This document shows, piece after piece, positions 1 to 11,418 of a DNA stretch of 48,039 nt; the stretch's first letter is position 1; every line of letters starts with the position of its first letter. Where the stretch lies: NCBI GenBank assembly GCA_033064195.1, contig JARBJD010000455.1, positions 1 to 48,039 of the forward strand, written 5' to 3'. The stretch comes from Blattamonas nauphoetae (taxonomy: Eukaryota > Preaxostyla > Oxymonadida). The translations under genes and the position numbers were made by a program. The notes below the pieces were generated by a model. The model ran no database searches. It was not told the DNA's origin and was given only the letters and a program-made list of their open reading frames with translations.

Positions 1-516
1 GAGATGAAACAGACATGAAGTTGGAGCTTCCATAAATGAGTGATGCCGGGGAGTGTGACGGATACGCAAAGGAGGAGAGAAAGGAAATCATGGAAGGATG
101 ATGAATCAAAACATGAGATTCTGATCAAACTCAAACATATCAACTTATTCAGATCAACTCCATTTTCTTCTCACTTCCAGATCATGTGTTTTGATATCTC
201 AACTGTTTTCGGTTTGTTCAAGGTTCTGTATCATTTGAGATCTTCTTCAAAGACAACTCAGCACAGATGCAAAGAACAATTGGGCTTGAGGGACGATTCT
301 GAACTCGCTTCATTCAAAGAAAACCAGACCATGAAGGCTCTATTTTCTACAGAATTTCTATTACGATTACATGGATAGAGTCTAATCCGTCATTTTTCAA
401 AAATGTCAAATGTTCCATAATTTGTTTCTCATTTCCTCGAGAAGCCGTTCTAACACTCATGAAGAACGATCAAACCAACTTAGTGGATGGATAAGAAGCC
501 ATGTCGTGAGGTGCGC
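1..516. other. unassigned sequence before first gene
   Basis: I see no gene I can support here. An open stretch at 40-378 (+) encodes a low-information 112-residue peptide without recognisable motifs. The first supported coding start is the ATG at 517. Confidence 0.4.
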
Positions 517-1109
517 ATGGCTGTTCAGCATCGCCCTCGGATGCAATTTCTCTCACATCCCAACGCAGAATTCTCAAGGACTTTGTGGACACAGTTGGCC
601 ACACTCACCGACCACAGCCGAAAAGCCCAGTATGCTCTTTACTTCCCTCTTTACTTTCCTTGTTAACAGACTTGCTGCAGAGGTATCACTTTTTCATTTC
701 TTCATCGCTTCTATTGGTAAGACCTCAATTTACTGCTCTCAAATCTGTTTCTTTTCTTTTTATCATTTTCTCAGTTCTGCACATTTTCGTAGCAATTGGT
801 TTGGCCTGCTGAGACTGCGATCGGTTTGTCTCAATCATTTCTTTTTTCATCAAACTCGTTATCCATTCAGGGCCAACAGAAACGACTCAAAGAGGATAAC
901 AAGATCAACCGATGTGGGTTAATATTTTTGACATCATAGAAAAGTTCGAGCCTACATCGAAACCAACCGTCGCCATTCTTTTTTCAACTTTTCCTGTCTC
1001 TCTCCAACTACTCTTGTCACACCTCAAATAGCTGCTAATAAGTGTTTTTTTTCAAAATCTTCCCGCCAGAAATCTAATCAGACTGAGTAAAAAACAATTG
1101 ACGGGATGA
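517..1109 (+). CDS. hypothetical protein, four exons, TAR=Gln
   Basis: I do not recognise the family. Exons are 517-629, 670-682, 775-823 and 871-1109; introns of 40, 92 and 47 nt all start GT (GTATGC, GTATCA, GTTTGT) and end AG. The exons sum to 414 nt, exactly 138 codons ending in TGA. The second exon is only 13 nt. The product begins MAVQHRPRMQFLSHPNAEF, has a Gln-rich middle, and ends in a hydrophobic and amphipathic segment (…FDIIEKFEPTSKP, then …VSLQLLLSHLKQLL). Three codons that would be stops in the standard code fall in-frame (TAG after CTFS, TAA after TQRG, TAG after SHLK), and all read sensibly as Gln. The start is the first ATG of this frame giving a continuous product. The exon model is my inference from splice signals and frame; the region after about 1040 could hold another small intron. 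Confidence 0.6.
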
Positions 1110-1339
1110 TCTTATGACGGTTGGCGATGTTCTCTCAACTATCGTCCTCACGACACTCGTTTTGTTGTTTGTGAGAAAGTTTTGATGCTGAGAGGAAACG
1201 AGAAGGAAATAATCAAGATTGAATTAAGATTGTTAGTGATTAAGAGATATGAAAGTGACTTCAAGAATGAGGAATGAAAAATGACTTTGGAGTGTTGTGA
1301 AGGAGATTTGTGGTTAGATAAGGGACAAAGGTGATGGAT
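1110..1339. other. short intergenic spacer
   Basis: AT-rich sequence between the first gene and the minisatellite. Nothing further is seen. Confidence 0.4.
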
Positions 1340-4300
1340 GGAGGACAAGGGAAGAAAAAGGAAGTGCTTGGTGGCGATGGGGAGCGAAGACGAGTGTTTG
1401 GTGGCGATGGAGGCGAAGTGGAGTGTTTGGTGGCGATGGAGGCAAAGTGGAGTGTTTGGTGGCGATGGAGAGCGAAGTGGAGTGTTTGGTGGCGATGGGG
1501 AGCGAAGTGGAAGTTTGGTGGCGATGGGGGCGAAGAGGAGTGTTTGGTGGCGATGGAGAGCGAAGTGGAGTGTTTGGTGGCGATGGAGGCAAAGTGGGTG
1601 TTTGGTGGCGATGGAGGGCGAAGTGGGTGTTTGGTGGCGATGGAGGCGAAGTGGGTGTTTGGTGGCGATGGAGAGCGAAGTGGGTGTTTGGTGGCGATGG
1701 GGGCGAAGAGGTGTTTGGTGGCGATGGAGGCGAAGAGGGTGTTTGGTGGCGATGGGGGCGAAGAGGAGTGTTTGGTGGCGATGGAGGCGAAGAGGAGTGT
1801 TTGGTGGCGATGGGGGCGAAGTGGGTGTTTGGTGGCGATGGAGAGCAAAGTGGGTGTTTGGTGGCGGCGATGGAAGCGAAGAGGAGTGTTTGGTGGCGAT
1901 GGAGGCAGAGGAGTGTTTGGTGGCGATGGGGGCGAAGTGGGTGTTTGGTGGCGATGGGAGCGAAGAGGAGTGTTTGGTGGCGATGGAGGCGAAGTGGAGT
2001 GTTTGGTGGCGATGGAGGCGAAGAGGTGTTTGGTGGCGATGGAGGCGAAGTGGAGTGTTTGGTGGCGATGGGGGCGAAGTGGGTGTTTGGTGGCGATGGG
2101 GAGCGAAGTGGGTGTTTGGTGGCGATGGGGAGCGAAGAGGAGTGTTTGGTGGCGATGGAGGCGAAGTGGGTGTTTGGTGGCGATGGGGAGCGAAGTGGAG
2201 TGTTTGGTGGCGATGGGAGCGAAGTGAGTGTTTGGTGGCGATGGGGGCGAAGTGGAGTGTTTGGTGGCGATGGGGGCGAAGTGGGTGTTTGGTGGCGATG
2301 GGGGCGAAGTGGGTGTTTGGTGGCGATGGGGCAAAGTGGGTGTTTGGTGGCGATGGAGGCGAAGAGGTGTTTGGTGGCGATGGGGGCGAAGTGGAGTGTT
2401 TGGTGGCGATGGAGGCGAAGGAGTGTTTGGTGGCGATGGGGGCGAAGTGGAGTGTTTGGTGGCGATGGGGGCGAAGTGGGTGTTTGGTGGCGATGGAGCG
2501 AAGAGGAGTGTTTGGTGGCGATGGGGAGCGAAGTGGAGTGTTTGGTGGCGATGGGGGCGAAGTGGAGTGTTTGGTGGCGATGGGGAGCGAAGTGGAGTGT
2601 TTGGTGGCGATGGGGAGCGAAGTGGAGTGTTTGGTGGCGATGGGGGCGAAGAGTGTTTGGTGGCGATGGGGCGAAGTGGAGTGTTTGGTGGCGATGGGGA
2701 GCGAAGTGGAGTGTTTGGTGGCGATGGAGGCGAAGAGGAGTGTTTGGTGGCGATGGGGAGCGAAGTGGAGTGTTTGGTGGCGATGGAGGCGAAGAGGTGT
2801 TTGGTGGCGATGGGGAGCGAAGTGGAGTGTTTGGTGGCGATGGAGGCGAAGAGGAGTGTTTGGTGGCGATGGGGAGCGAAGTGGAGTGTTTGGTGGCGAT
2901 GGGGAGCGAGGAGTGTTTGGTGGCGATGGAGGCGAAGAGGAGTGTTTGGTGGCGATGGGGGCGAAGTGGGTGTTTGGTGGCGATGGAGGCGAAGTGGAGT
3001 GTTTGGTGGCGATGGAGGCGAGGAGTGTTTGGTGGCGATGGGGAGCGAAGTGGAGTGTTTGGTGGCGATGGAGGTGTTTGGTGGCGATGGGGAGCGAAGG
3101 GAGTGTTTGGTGGCGATGGGGGCGAAGTGGAGTGTTTGGTGGCGATGGGGAGCGAAGTGGAGTGTTTGGTGGCGATGGAGAGCGAAGTGGAGTGTTTGGT
3201 GGCGATGGGGAGCGAAGGGGAGTGTTTGGTGGCGATGGAGGCGAAGAGGAGTGTTTGGTGGCGATGGGGAGCGAAGTGGAGTGTTTGGTGGCGATGGGGG
3301 CGAAGTGGAGTGTTTGGTGGCGATGGAGGCGAAGAGGAGTGTTTGGTGGCGATGGGGGCGAAGTGGAGTGTTTGGTGGCGATGGAGAGCAAAGGTGGAGT
3401 GTTTGGTGGCGATGGAGAGCGAAGAGGAGTGTTTGGTGGCGATGGGGAGCGAAGTGGAGTGTTTGGTGGCGATGGAGAGCGAAGAGAGTGTTTGGTGGCG
3501 ATGGAGGCGAAGTGAGTGTTTGGTGGCGATGGGGGCGAAGTGGAGTGTTTGGTGGCGATGGAGGCGAAGAGGAGTGTTTGGTGGCGATGGGGAGCGAAGT
3601 GGAGTGTTTGGTGGCGATGGAGGCGAAGAGGAGTGTTTGGTGGCGATGGGGCAGAAGTGGAGTGTTTGGTGGCGATGGGGAGCGAAGTGGAGTGTTTGGT
3701 GGCGATGGAGGCGAAGAGGAGTGTTTGGTGGCGATGGAGGCGAAAGTGGAGTGTTTGGTGGCGATGGGGAGCGAAGTGGAGTGTTTGGTGGCGATGGGAG
3801 CGAAGTGGAGTGTTTGGTGGCGATGGAGGCGAAGTGGAGTGTTTGGTGGCGATGGAGGCGAAGTGGAGTGTTTGGTGGCGATGGAGGCGAAGTGGAGTGT
3901 TTGGTGGCGATGGGGAGCGAAGTGGAGTGTTTGGTGGCGATGGGGAGCGAAGTGGAGTGTTTGGTGGCGATGGGGCAGAGTGGAGTGTTTGGTGGCGATG
4001 GGGAGCGAAGTGGAGTGTTTGGTGGCGATGGAGGCGAGGAGTGTTTGGTGGCGATGGGGAGCGAAGTGGAGTGTTTGGTGGCGATGGGGAGCGAAGTGGA
4101 GTGTTTGGTGGCGATGGAGAGCAAAGTGGAGTGTTTGGTGGCGATGAAGTGGAGTGTTTGGTGGCGATGGGGAGCGAAGAGGAGTGTTTGGTGGCGATGG
4201 GGGCGAAGAGGAGTGTTTGGTGGCGATGGGGAGCGAAGTGGAGTGTTTGGTGGCGATGGAGAGCAAAGTGGAGTGTTTGGTGGCGATGGAGAGCGAAGAG

Positions 4301-5130
4301 GAGTGTTTGGTGGCGATGGGGAGCGAAGTGGAGTGTTTGGTGGCGATGGAGAGCAAAGTGGAGTGTTTGGTGGCGATGGAGAGCAAAGTGGAGTGTTTGG
4401 TGGCGATGGAGAGCGAAGTGGAGTGTTTGGTGGCGATGGGGAGCGAAGTGGAGTGTTTGGTGGCGATGGGGAGCGAAGTGGAGTGTTTGGTGGCGATGGG
4501 GAGCAAAGTGGAGTGTTTGGTGGCGATGGAGAGCAAAGTGGAGTGTTTGGTGGCGATGGAGAGCAAAGTGGAGTGTTTGGTGGCGATGGAGAGCGAAGTG
4601 GAGTGTTTGGTGGCGATGGAGAGCGAAGAGGAGTGTTTGGTGGCGATGGAGAGCAAAGTGGAGTGTTTGGTGGCGATGGAGAGCGAAGTGGAGTGTTTGG
4701 TGGCGATGGAGAGCGAAGTGGAGTGTTTGGTGGCGATGGAGAGCGAAGTGGAGTGTTTGGTGGCGATGGAGAGCGAAGTGGAGTGTTTGGTGGCGATGGA
4801 GAGCGAAGAGGAGTGTTTGGTGGCGATGGGGAGCGAAGACGAGTGCTTGGTGGCGATGGGGAGCGAAGACGAGTGTTTGGTGGCGATGGAGAGCGAAGTG
4901 GAGTGTTTGGTGGCGATGGAGAGCGAAGTGGAGTGTTTGGTGGCGATGGGGAGCGAAGTGGAGTGTTTGGTGGCGATGGGGAGCGAAGTGGAGTGTTTGG
5001 TGGCGATGGGGAGCGAAGACGAGTGTTTGGTGGCGATGGAGAGCGAAGTGGAGTGTTTGGTGGCGATGGAGAGCGAAGTGGAGTGTTTGGTGGCGATGGG
5101 GAGCGAAGTGGAGTGTTTGGTGGCGATGGA
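1340..5130. repeat. G-rich minisatellite, 25-30-bp units
   Basis: A 3.8-kb tandem array whose unit on the plus strand reads GTGTTTGGTGGCGATGGAGA plus GCGAAGTGGA. The plus strand is almost free of C apart from the GCGA motifs. From about 4,150 to 5,130 the units are near-uniform 30-mers. Between 1,340 and 4,150 they vary (about 24-30 bp, with GGAGGCGAAG, GGGGGCGAAG and GGGGAGCGAAG variants). Because stop codons are rare in this composition, it is open in several frames on both strands (products of 300-1,246 residues), each a monotonous 9-10-residue repeat. I regard these as artefacts of composition. Confidence 0.95.
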
Positions 5131-5424
5131 AGAATGTCCTCTATCGCAAAGGAAATCTGGTAGAAAAAGAATTAACTAAGAAGGATTAAGTCATATCGAT
5201 TTTCCTTCCGCTTCTGAAGTATACTTGGTGCAATGACCCAAAATCTCGAGGAGAAATTGAGTGAAGGATCGACAACCTACAAAATGAGAAGACAGGAAAG
5301 AGAATGATTGTTGATACAAGAGAAGAAATGTGAAATATACAATAGGAATTGTCTAATGAAGAAATCAAGAATGAAAAATAAGTGTTTCAGTGTTGTCCTC
5401 ACTCATTCCAAGTCCTGCTGTGAA
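5131..5424. other. spacer between minisatellite and transposase locus
   Basis: Unique AT-rich sequence. No gene recognised. Confidence 0.35.
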
Positions 5425-5501
5425 CCTAGTACCGGACACAAGGCCATTGATGGTACTAGGCTAGCCCTGTTCGGCCAAAAGGCCTGGCAGGATAAGCCAG
5501 G
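5425..5501. repeat. cluster of three short hairpins
   Basis: Three perfect inverted repeats lie in a row just downstream of the transposase-like gene: CCTAGTACC/GGTACTAGG (5425-5433 with 5452-5460), GGCC-AAAA-GGCC (5473-5484) and CCTGGC/GCCAGG (5483-5488 with 5496-5501). They could belong to the 3' end of the mobile element or act in transcript 3'-end formation; neither is shown. Confidence 0.6.
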
Positions 5502-5527
5502 TATGGAATGAGCGAGGTGGTATTGGT

Positions 5528-7681
5528 TTAATAGTTATCAAAGGGTGAGGTGAAAAATGAATCAGAATGAAAAAGAATTGGAGAGCTTGGAGGAGAAAGA
5601 AGAATAGGAGAATGAGGAGAAGAAAAAAGGATAGGAGAAGGAGGAGCAATAGGTTGAAAAAGGGAAGTTTGAGAATTAGGAGAATGAGGAGAAGAATGAA
5701 GAATAGGAGAATGATAAGATGAATCAATAATTTGAGAATTAGGAGAAGTATCAAAAATAACAGAAGTAGGAGAAGATGAAACAGAAGTCGGAATGCAAGA
5801 GTAACGAAAAGAAGTAATAGACTGAAGTCCCGAACTCAACTCATTCTCGTCCCGCCTCTCCACTTCTTCCTTCTCATACACCTTCCGCTCCCTCTTATCC
5901 ACTCCCCGCTTCTCATGAAAACGTAAGAGAAAAGAAAAAGAAGATGAGTTAACACAAACTGGGGCACCGGTCAAGGAGGTTTCGGAACGTAAAAAACCAA
6001 GATATTCTTTGAGACCGGTGATAATAACCCTAAAGTAAGAATGACTGTCTGGGAAGACAGTATGCCTACAAGTCAGAGAAAAGGTCACTATGGAAAAAGA
6101 GACATACTCGGGGAAGTAATGAAAGGTATTACTTTCATTACTGGGAAACTTTTCGAAATGCGAAGTGAAAAACGCACGAAGTTCATCCGAAGAGCGGATG
6201 GGGTGTTTGAGGTGATGTGAAACACAATTCGTTAAAACTCCGAATTCGGGTCGCAGCAGTTTACCATGCTGCTCAGCAAAGAAACAATATGAAACTTTCT
6301 TCCCTAAAAACAGGGGGTTTTCAGAAGAAAGGAAGTAACCGAGAACATACTGGTTCCTAAAATGAGGACCAGTATCAGAGAAAACAGTGATGTGAGTTTT
6401 GGAACTATATGAATCAAGAGCAAATAAATCGGTTAGACATTCCTGAACAAAACGGTGGTCGTGTGAAAGAACAGGGGAAATAAAGTTGTGATATGATTTG
6501 GTGATAACAGAATTCTGTGAGGTGAAACAAGTGATACATAAATGAGAAACTTGTGTCTGTGAATAAAAATCGTGTCCGATTTGGTCGTTTGCAAGAGGCA
6601 AACGCCAATTTTCTTTAAAATCCATCACGATAACTAAAGAGTTATCGTCGATGTGTGAGGTGCAGTAATTGTAATAATTTCTTTGTTTTTCTGCTATTTC
6701 TTTGTGTTTTTTTATTGTTTCTAATTCTTTTTTTTCTTTTTCTGTTAATTTGTTGTTTGTTTCTTGTTTTTTTTGTAGATGTTTGCCTCGCTCACAAATT
6801 GAGCAAAGGTCTGTTCTTTTTGTTGCTTTTTTTAGAAAATTTGTTTTTTTACAAAATGAAGAATAGGACATTTTGGTTTTGCCATCTTGAACCAATTTCT
6901 GATGAAGGTCCTTCTTTGTTGAGGAGAGGAGCCTTGGTTCTAGTTTTGGTTTGATATTTGTTGAGGTATTTGGAGATATGGTTTGGTGTTGCGAGTTCGA
7001 ATGATTCAGAAGGAAGTCCTCGTCGTCTTTGTCGAGCGAGTCAAGGACCGAAGGTTCTGTTTGAGAGATAATAAAACAATGAGAATAAAGAGGGCAAACT
7101 GTTTTTCTTCTTTTTTTTACTGAGTTTCGACTGTGATTCACAGCTTGGGGATGTATTGTCCATGATGGCTTTCATCAGGACTTCATCTTCCTCTATGTTA
7201 ATTTTCTGTTGGTGATTATGGAAAAGAAAAGGAAAATTAAACCTGTTTCGAGGCCGGTCTCCGACGAGTTGGTGCTCTCGGTCTTCCATTTATTGTGTCG
7301 AAGCGGGAGTGTGCGTAGTAGAAGCCTCCCTCTTCGACACGGAAGCCGAAGGTTTGTGTTTCGTGGAGACTACATACCTGCGAAACACACTGCATCAACC
7401 TAACCTTGTCATCATTATTCCTCATTTCGTTGTACAAATGAGATAGTGATGACAATAATGAAGTGAATTTTGCTAAAGTGAAAAAGAATGAGAGAAAAGA
7501 GATACAAACTGTTATAATGAGCTTGTACAATCTGCCTAATTGGTATCAGTTCCCGACGACTATCCAGAGCTCGGATGAGAGGAGCTGCTGGATAGTCACT
7601 ATGCTGTTTCAAGAGAAGGTCATAAATCGCCTTCCCGTGGGTACTTGTTGTCGAATCTGATTTTGAGAGGTATTCTTGCAT
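5528..7681 (-). CDS. spliced DDE-type transposase-like protein
   Basis: Predicted exons are 7681-7510, 7472-7378, 7205-7100 and 7056-5528. They sum to 1,902 nt (633 residues plus TAA). Introns of 37, 172 and 43 nt begin GTTTG, GTATGT and GTTTGC, end AG and keep phase. After a charged N-terminal region come a Cys pair (LCSICERG), then VIVMDFKENWRLPL, a SQTQVSHL strand, ITVFSDTGPHFRNQY, and FFAEQHGKLLRPEFG. This D…D…HGK…E/D order resembles an RNase-H-fold transposase core; the exact superfamily is not identified. The C-terminal 120 residues are Ser/Pro-rich with repeated SSPHSPIL-like motifs. About 28 Gln codons are all CAA/CAG, unlike host genes in this window. If TAA is Gln here too, the frame runs on to a TGA at 5399. 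It sits between two minisatellites; I found no clear terminal repeats. Confidence 0.6.
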
Positions 7682-7839
7682 CCTGAAGGAAATTCTTGAT
7701 GGGATAGTTAGTTTTAGGTTTCTAGAGAAAATGTGTTGGGATGCGACACAAAGAGACAACAAAGGTCTCAATCAACCCACAAGTCAGTTTTCGTTCATAT
7801 GTTCAACCACATCAGCTCTGTAAATCAACCTCGCATTGT

Positions 7840-8440
7840 CCTCTTCCCACCTCCAATCCATCTCGAACGACCCTCTTCCCACCTCCAATCGACCTCGTAT
7901 TGCCCTCTTCCCACCTCCAATCGACCTCGCATTGCCCTCTTCCCACCTCCAATCGACCTCGTATTGCCCTCTTCCCACCTCCAATCAACCTCATTATGCC
8001 ACTCTTCCCCTCCAATCAACCTCATTATGCCACTCTTCCCCTCCAATCGACCTCATTATGCCCACTCTTCCCTCCAATCAACCTCATTATGCCCACTCTT
8101 CCCCTCCAATCGACCTCATTATGCCCACTCTTCCCTCCAATCAACCTCATTATGCCACTCTTCCCCTCCAATCAACCTCATTATGCCCACTCTTCCCTCC
8201 AATCAACCTCATTATGCCCACTCTTCCCTCCAATCAACCTCATTATGCCCACTCTTCCCCTCCAATCAACCTCATTATGCCCACTCTTCCCTCCAATCAA
8301 CCTCATTATGCCCACTCTTCCCTCCAATCAACCTCATTATGCCCACTCTTCCCTCCAATCAACCTCATTATGCCCACTCTTCCCCTCCAATCAACCTCAT
8401 TATGCCCACTCTTCCCCTCCAATCGACCTGAATGTACCCA
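7840..8440. repeat. second minisatellite, 30-33-bp units
   Basis: About 18 tandem units of CCTCCAATCAACCTCATTAT plus GCCCACTCTTCC. The first units (7,840-7,985) are the variant CCTCCAATCGACCTCGTATT plus GCCCTCTTCCCA. Units of 31 and 32 bp alternate, so all three plus frames are open and give the same shifted Pro/Ser-rich peptide. I treat the apparent 230-250-residue proteins as non-coding. Confidence 0.93.
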
Positions 8441-8743
8441 CCTCACCTCTCCAACAGCCCTCACCCTCTTCATAACAACGTTTCGTCTTTCTCGATTTCA
8501 CATTCCATTCAGAGCCGTCTTCTCCACTATTTCACACCGATATAACCCACTATTTCACACCGGTAAAACCCAAACCTCAATTTGATGGGATTTCCTCCGT
8601 CAACATCATTCTCGACTCTGACGTCGCTCAACATGCATTCCACCTGTATGATCCAGCCAGTCCTCGTCTTTTCGACAACAGCGAACAGAAAAAATAAGAA
8701 ACACAGAACGAAAGTTTGCTTATGACCCAGGAAGACGTCAATT
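8441..8743. other. possible 3' continuation of minus-strand gene
   Basis: An open minus-strand frame (8850-8527) includes a hydrophobic stretch and a tail such as VENDVDGGNPIKLRFGF. This could be a further exon of the neighbouring gene, but no phase-consistent splice model was found. Confidence 0.25.
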
Positions 8744-9163
8744 TCATCCCAGTAAAACATCTTTTTATTACAGCGCTTCCTGTCGTATTTCCATCCGCTC
8801 CCTGAGCACATTCGCGCATTCGTCCAAATTGTTAGAATCAGCTCCCACAAACCCTTTCATTTTCATTCCTTCGAAACCGATGAAATGGATCATTCCCACC
8901 GCCACTGTCCTGCGGAAAGAACGCTTCCCATCCCCAGTATCATCACCCAATGATGTAGAGGGACATGAATTCGGCTTTTTCTTTGCCAACACGCAGACAG
9001 CCCTGCCACTGATGATCCATTTCACAGCTTCCTCGTCAAGCTTCCTTCTCACCCATCTTTCGCAGACAAAGGGAATCACATTGTCCTCGCTTTTATTTCC
9101 GTCGATTTAGCAGCCGTCTGTTATCAACCCTCCTGTCTACTGCAGCATTTCACCTGCATTCAT
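8744..9163 (-). CDS. hypothetical protein, 139 aa, TAR=Gln
   Basis: No family recognised. Read with TAA/TAG as Gln, the frame is continuous for 420 nt, from an ATG at 9163 (in-frame TGA 12 nt upstream) to a TGA at 8744-8746. Four codons would be stops in the standard code: TAG in MLQ-Q-TGG, TAA in DGC-Q-IDG and a TAA-TAA pair before KDVLLG. The body is protein-like (…DNVIPFVCERWVRRKLDEE, …KWIISGRAVCVLAKKK, …TVAVGMIHFIGFEGMKMK, …NNLDECANVLRERMEIR), alternating hydrophobic strands and a charged helix at the end. A minus-strand open frame at 9505-9173 may be an upstream exon of the same gene; in that case the ATG at 9163 would not be the true start. Confidence 0.55.
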
Positions 9164-9172
9164 CTCAACACA

Positions 9173-9505
9173 TCAGCAAACCCCATCGCCAGCCATCCTT
9201 CTCGACCCCAACCTCTCCCAAACCCCAACCCTCTGCACTCTGCCGTATTCTCCCTTCGCAAGCTGAATGGCAATCGACTCTCTCCGACAGAGTCGGAGAT
9301 TATTGATGGAGAAGCCCCAGGCACCAAAACACCTCTGCTCAGCTTGGAACGAAAGCGATTGAACAGCAGCGTCCACACACAACCAACAGAAGGGGATCAT
9401 TCTCAACAGGAAGACCGGATACTCCCAGTATGGATCACATTCCCTGACAATCTTAATACCGTCACTACGAAAAATGCAGAACAGAAGAACATCTTTTCTG
9501 ATCAT
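9173..9505 (-). CDS. possible upstream exon, hypothetical
   Basis: An open frame of 110 residues (…FRSDGIKIVRECDPYWEYP, …LLRMIPFCWLCVDAAVQSLS, …RRESIAIQLAKGEYGRVQRV). The hydrophobic pattern looks protein-like and the strand matches the gene just downstream, but no splice junction joining them was confirmed. Function unknown. Confidence 0.3.
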   Translation of the reverse strand: MIRKDVLLFCIFRSDGIKIVRECDPYWEYPVFLLRMIPFCWLCVDAAVQSLSFQAEQRCFGAWGFSINNLRLCRRESIAIQLAKGEYGRVQRVGVWERLGSRRMAGDGVC

Positions 9506-9547
9506 TTAGATCTGGAATACCGACTCTTCAGGAACCAAGAAAGCTAA

Positions 9548-10212
9548 GATTGATCTGCTCGTCATTCGCCTCTGAAGGATAAGATGATGAAACCCAAACC
9601 GGCTTATTGCAACATACAGACCATACTCACTCATTTAATAAGTTGAAAGTCGGAAATCACCATCGTTTTACGTCTCACACAACAAGAATCAATCGACCAT
9701 CATTTCTTGGAAACAGTTTCAGTTACAACACGTTTGAACGACATCATCGCTAAATTCTTTCAATTACATGATGAATAAGAGCCGTTTATCGCCTCACTAT
9801 TGTGTTAGCCGGAGATGGAACTTGTTCGGAGAAAAGGAGATTTTGGGCAGCAATCAGGTGAAATGACTGACACTACCATGATATGAAGAATTCGGGAAAA
9901 TGAGAAACAGTTGAGACTTGGTTGTTATTGAACGAGAGACTTCCAGAATCCTCGCTTTTCTCTAAGCTGTGTGTGGTTCGAAGTCAGGTGTCATCTGGAC
10001 GCTGGAAAGGATAATTTTGTGCAATTGGATCATGGATGCATTTGTAATGTTCAAGTTGGGGCATTCAAGTCCGCGAACGAGGACAGAGAGAGTGTTTTGT
10101 TCGATGAGGTGTTTACTCTAGTCTGTGGTTCCTTGTAACATGTCACGTCGCTACAAATGTATCCTCAACACTATCCACTTGGAATCTTCCAATTTCTCGA
10201 TCTGCGATCTGT
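9548..10212. other. intergenic, nothing recognised
   Basis: About 660 nt of mixed-composition sequence. I see no open frame, repeat or RNA gene that I can support on either strand. Confidence 0.35.
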
Positions 10213-11250
10213 TCAATCCTTCTTTAGAATCGTGGAAATCGCATTGGGACTGTCGTCAGCGACAATTTGAACCAGCAAGCAGCAACTGTGCCCAAACTCG
10301 CCCAATAATTCAGATCGAAGAATTTTGGCAAGAGTATTGTATATCCTATTCACGAAAACAGCCGACTTCTTGATTTGAAGAAGCGTTTGGATATCTTGAT
10401 GACCAAACTCAATGGCCACAGAGTCGACTGCGCTTAGAGAGCTGATTTAATCTGGTTGACTGGATCCATGAATATTACTCAGCTTCATTGATGCATTCAG
10501 GCGTGTTGGAGTGCGATGGGTGTTTGGGATGTGGCAGACACTTGTGTCTTCTGTTTTATTTTCTGTGCCAAAGGAGTCTGTGGCTTTGATGATGTAGCAG
10601 TGGGCGTGGTTTTAGCTTTTGGTCAACCAACTGATGACGTTTGTTGTGGAATGGATGGAGACGATGGGAGAGAAAATGGTCAATAAGATGAAGTGGAAAG
10701 CAGACTTTTGAGCTGGCAAATGACGTTGTTGTCGTAAAAAGTGTTCTTGTTGGAGATCATTCAGTGCGGACAGCTGCGATCCTGCGTCAGGATGTTGATT
10801 GTAGACTCTCCGATCTGCGACCGAAAGAACGACAAATAATGAACGAACATAACAGAGAAACAGCGTGAATTATCAAGAATTCCATATTAAGAATATATCC
10901 CATGTGGTCGGGCTGTTACCTGGTTTGAATGATAGGCTTCGCTGAAAATCTCCAGAACATAGACTCTGTTCAGATATGTTGTCAGTAGGGATGTGTGGAT
11001 ATGCTTGGATAAGCTGAGATGAAAGGACAAGTTAGTAGTCGACATAAAAGAAGTTTGATGTGACGGACTACAAAATAGAGATATGCGAATAGGAAGCTCC
11101 TTCTCTGACTCCATCTGGTACGTCAGACCCTCTGAGCGCAGGTAGATGCTCTGCTGCATCTTAAGCCCGATGATGTCGTCGAAGATGAGGATGAAGCCCA
11201 CTTTCAGCTTGATCGCCCCGAATTCCGTGTCGATTTGAGCAGATGCAGTC
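10213..11250 (-). CDS. hypothetical protein, multi-exon, TAR=Gln
   Basis: Function not recognised. The last exon (10814-10213) is the best-supported part: 602 nt after an acceptor TTTCGGTCGCAG, open to a TGA at 10213-10215, with two in-frame TAA codons (…LTKS-Q-NHAHCYIIKATDS and …SSQPD-Q-ISSLSAVDS) and no TGA. Its tail reads …QDIQTLLQIKKSAVFVNRIY, then …LGEFGHSCCLLVQIVADD. A donor CCAG|GTAACA at 10917 joins an upstream exon reading …AYPHIPTDNISEQSLCSGDF in phase. Further upstream a coding stretch (TASAQIDTEFGAIKLKVGF, …FDDIIGLKMQQSIYLRSEGL) follows an acceptor TTGTAG near 11250, but its junction to the next exon is not resolved. It may be a separate gene or a continuation of the anoctamin-like gene upstream. 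Confidence 0.5.
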
Positions 11251-11418
11251 TACAATCATGAGTGCATAAGAAATGAATCGAAGAATGCACAGAAACAAGA
11301 TAAACGAAGAAAGAAAGCTGAAACCAGGTGAGATATGTTTAAGGGGTTGGATCGATTAGAAGCAAGTTAAAATGTGAAAAATTAATACGCACCAAATGAA
11401 GAAGGGAAAGCACCTTGA

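Noticed and set aside
40-378. 112-residue open frame at the window start
   Set aside because: Low-information composition and no motif; not supported as a gene.
1148-5189. Very long open frames (up to 1,246 residues) on both strands
   Set aside because: They are read-throughs of the minisatellite, open in several frames at once because stop codons are absent from the unit. Unit lengths vary on the left, which would shift any real frame.
1340-8440. CRISPR array
   Set aside because: The repeats are directly tandem with no unique spacers, and the window is eukaryotic.
7733-8585. Three overlapping plus-strand frames of 230-250 residues
   Set aside because: Shifted versions of the same 30-33-bp tandem repeat; the shared peptide in all frames is a signature of the repeat, not of coding.
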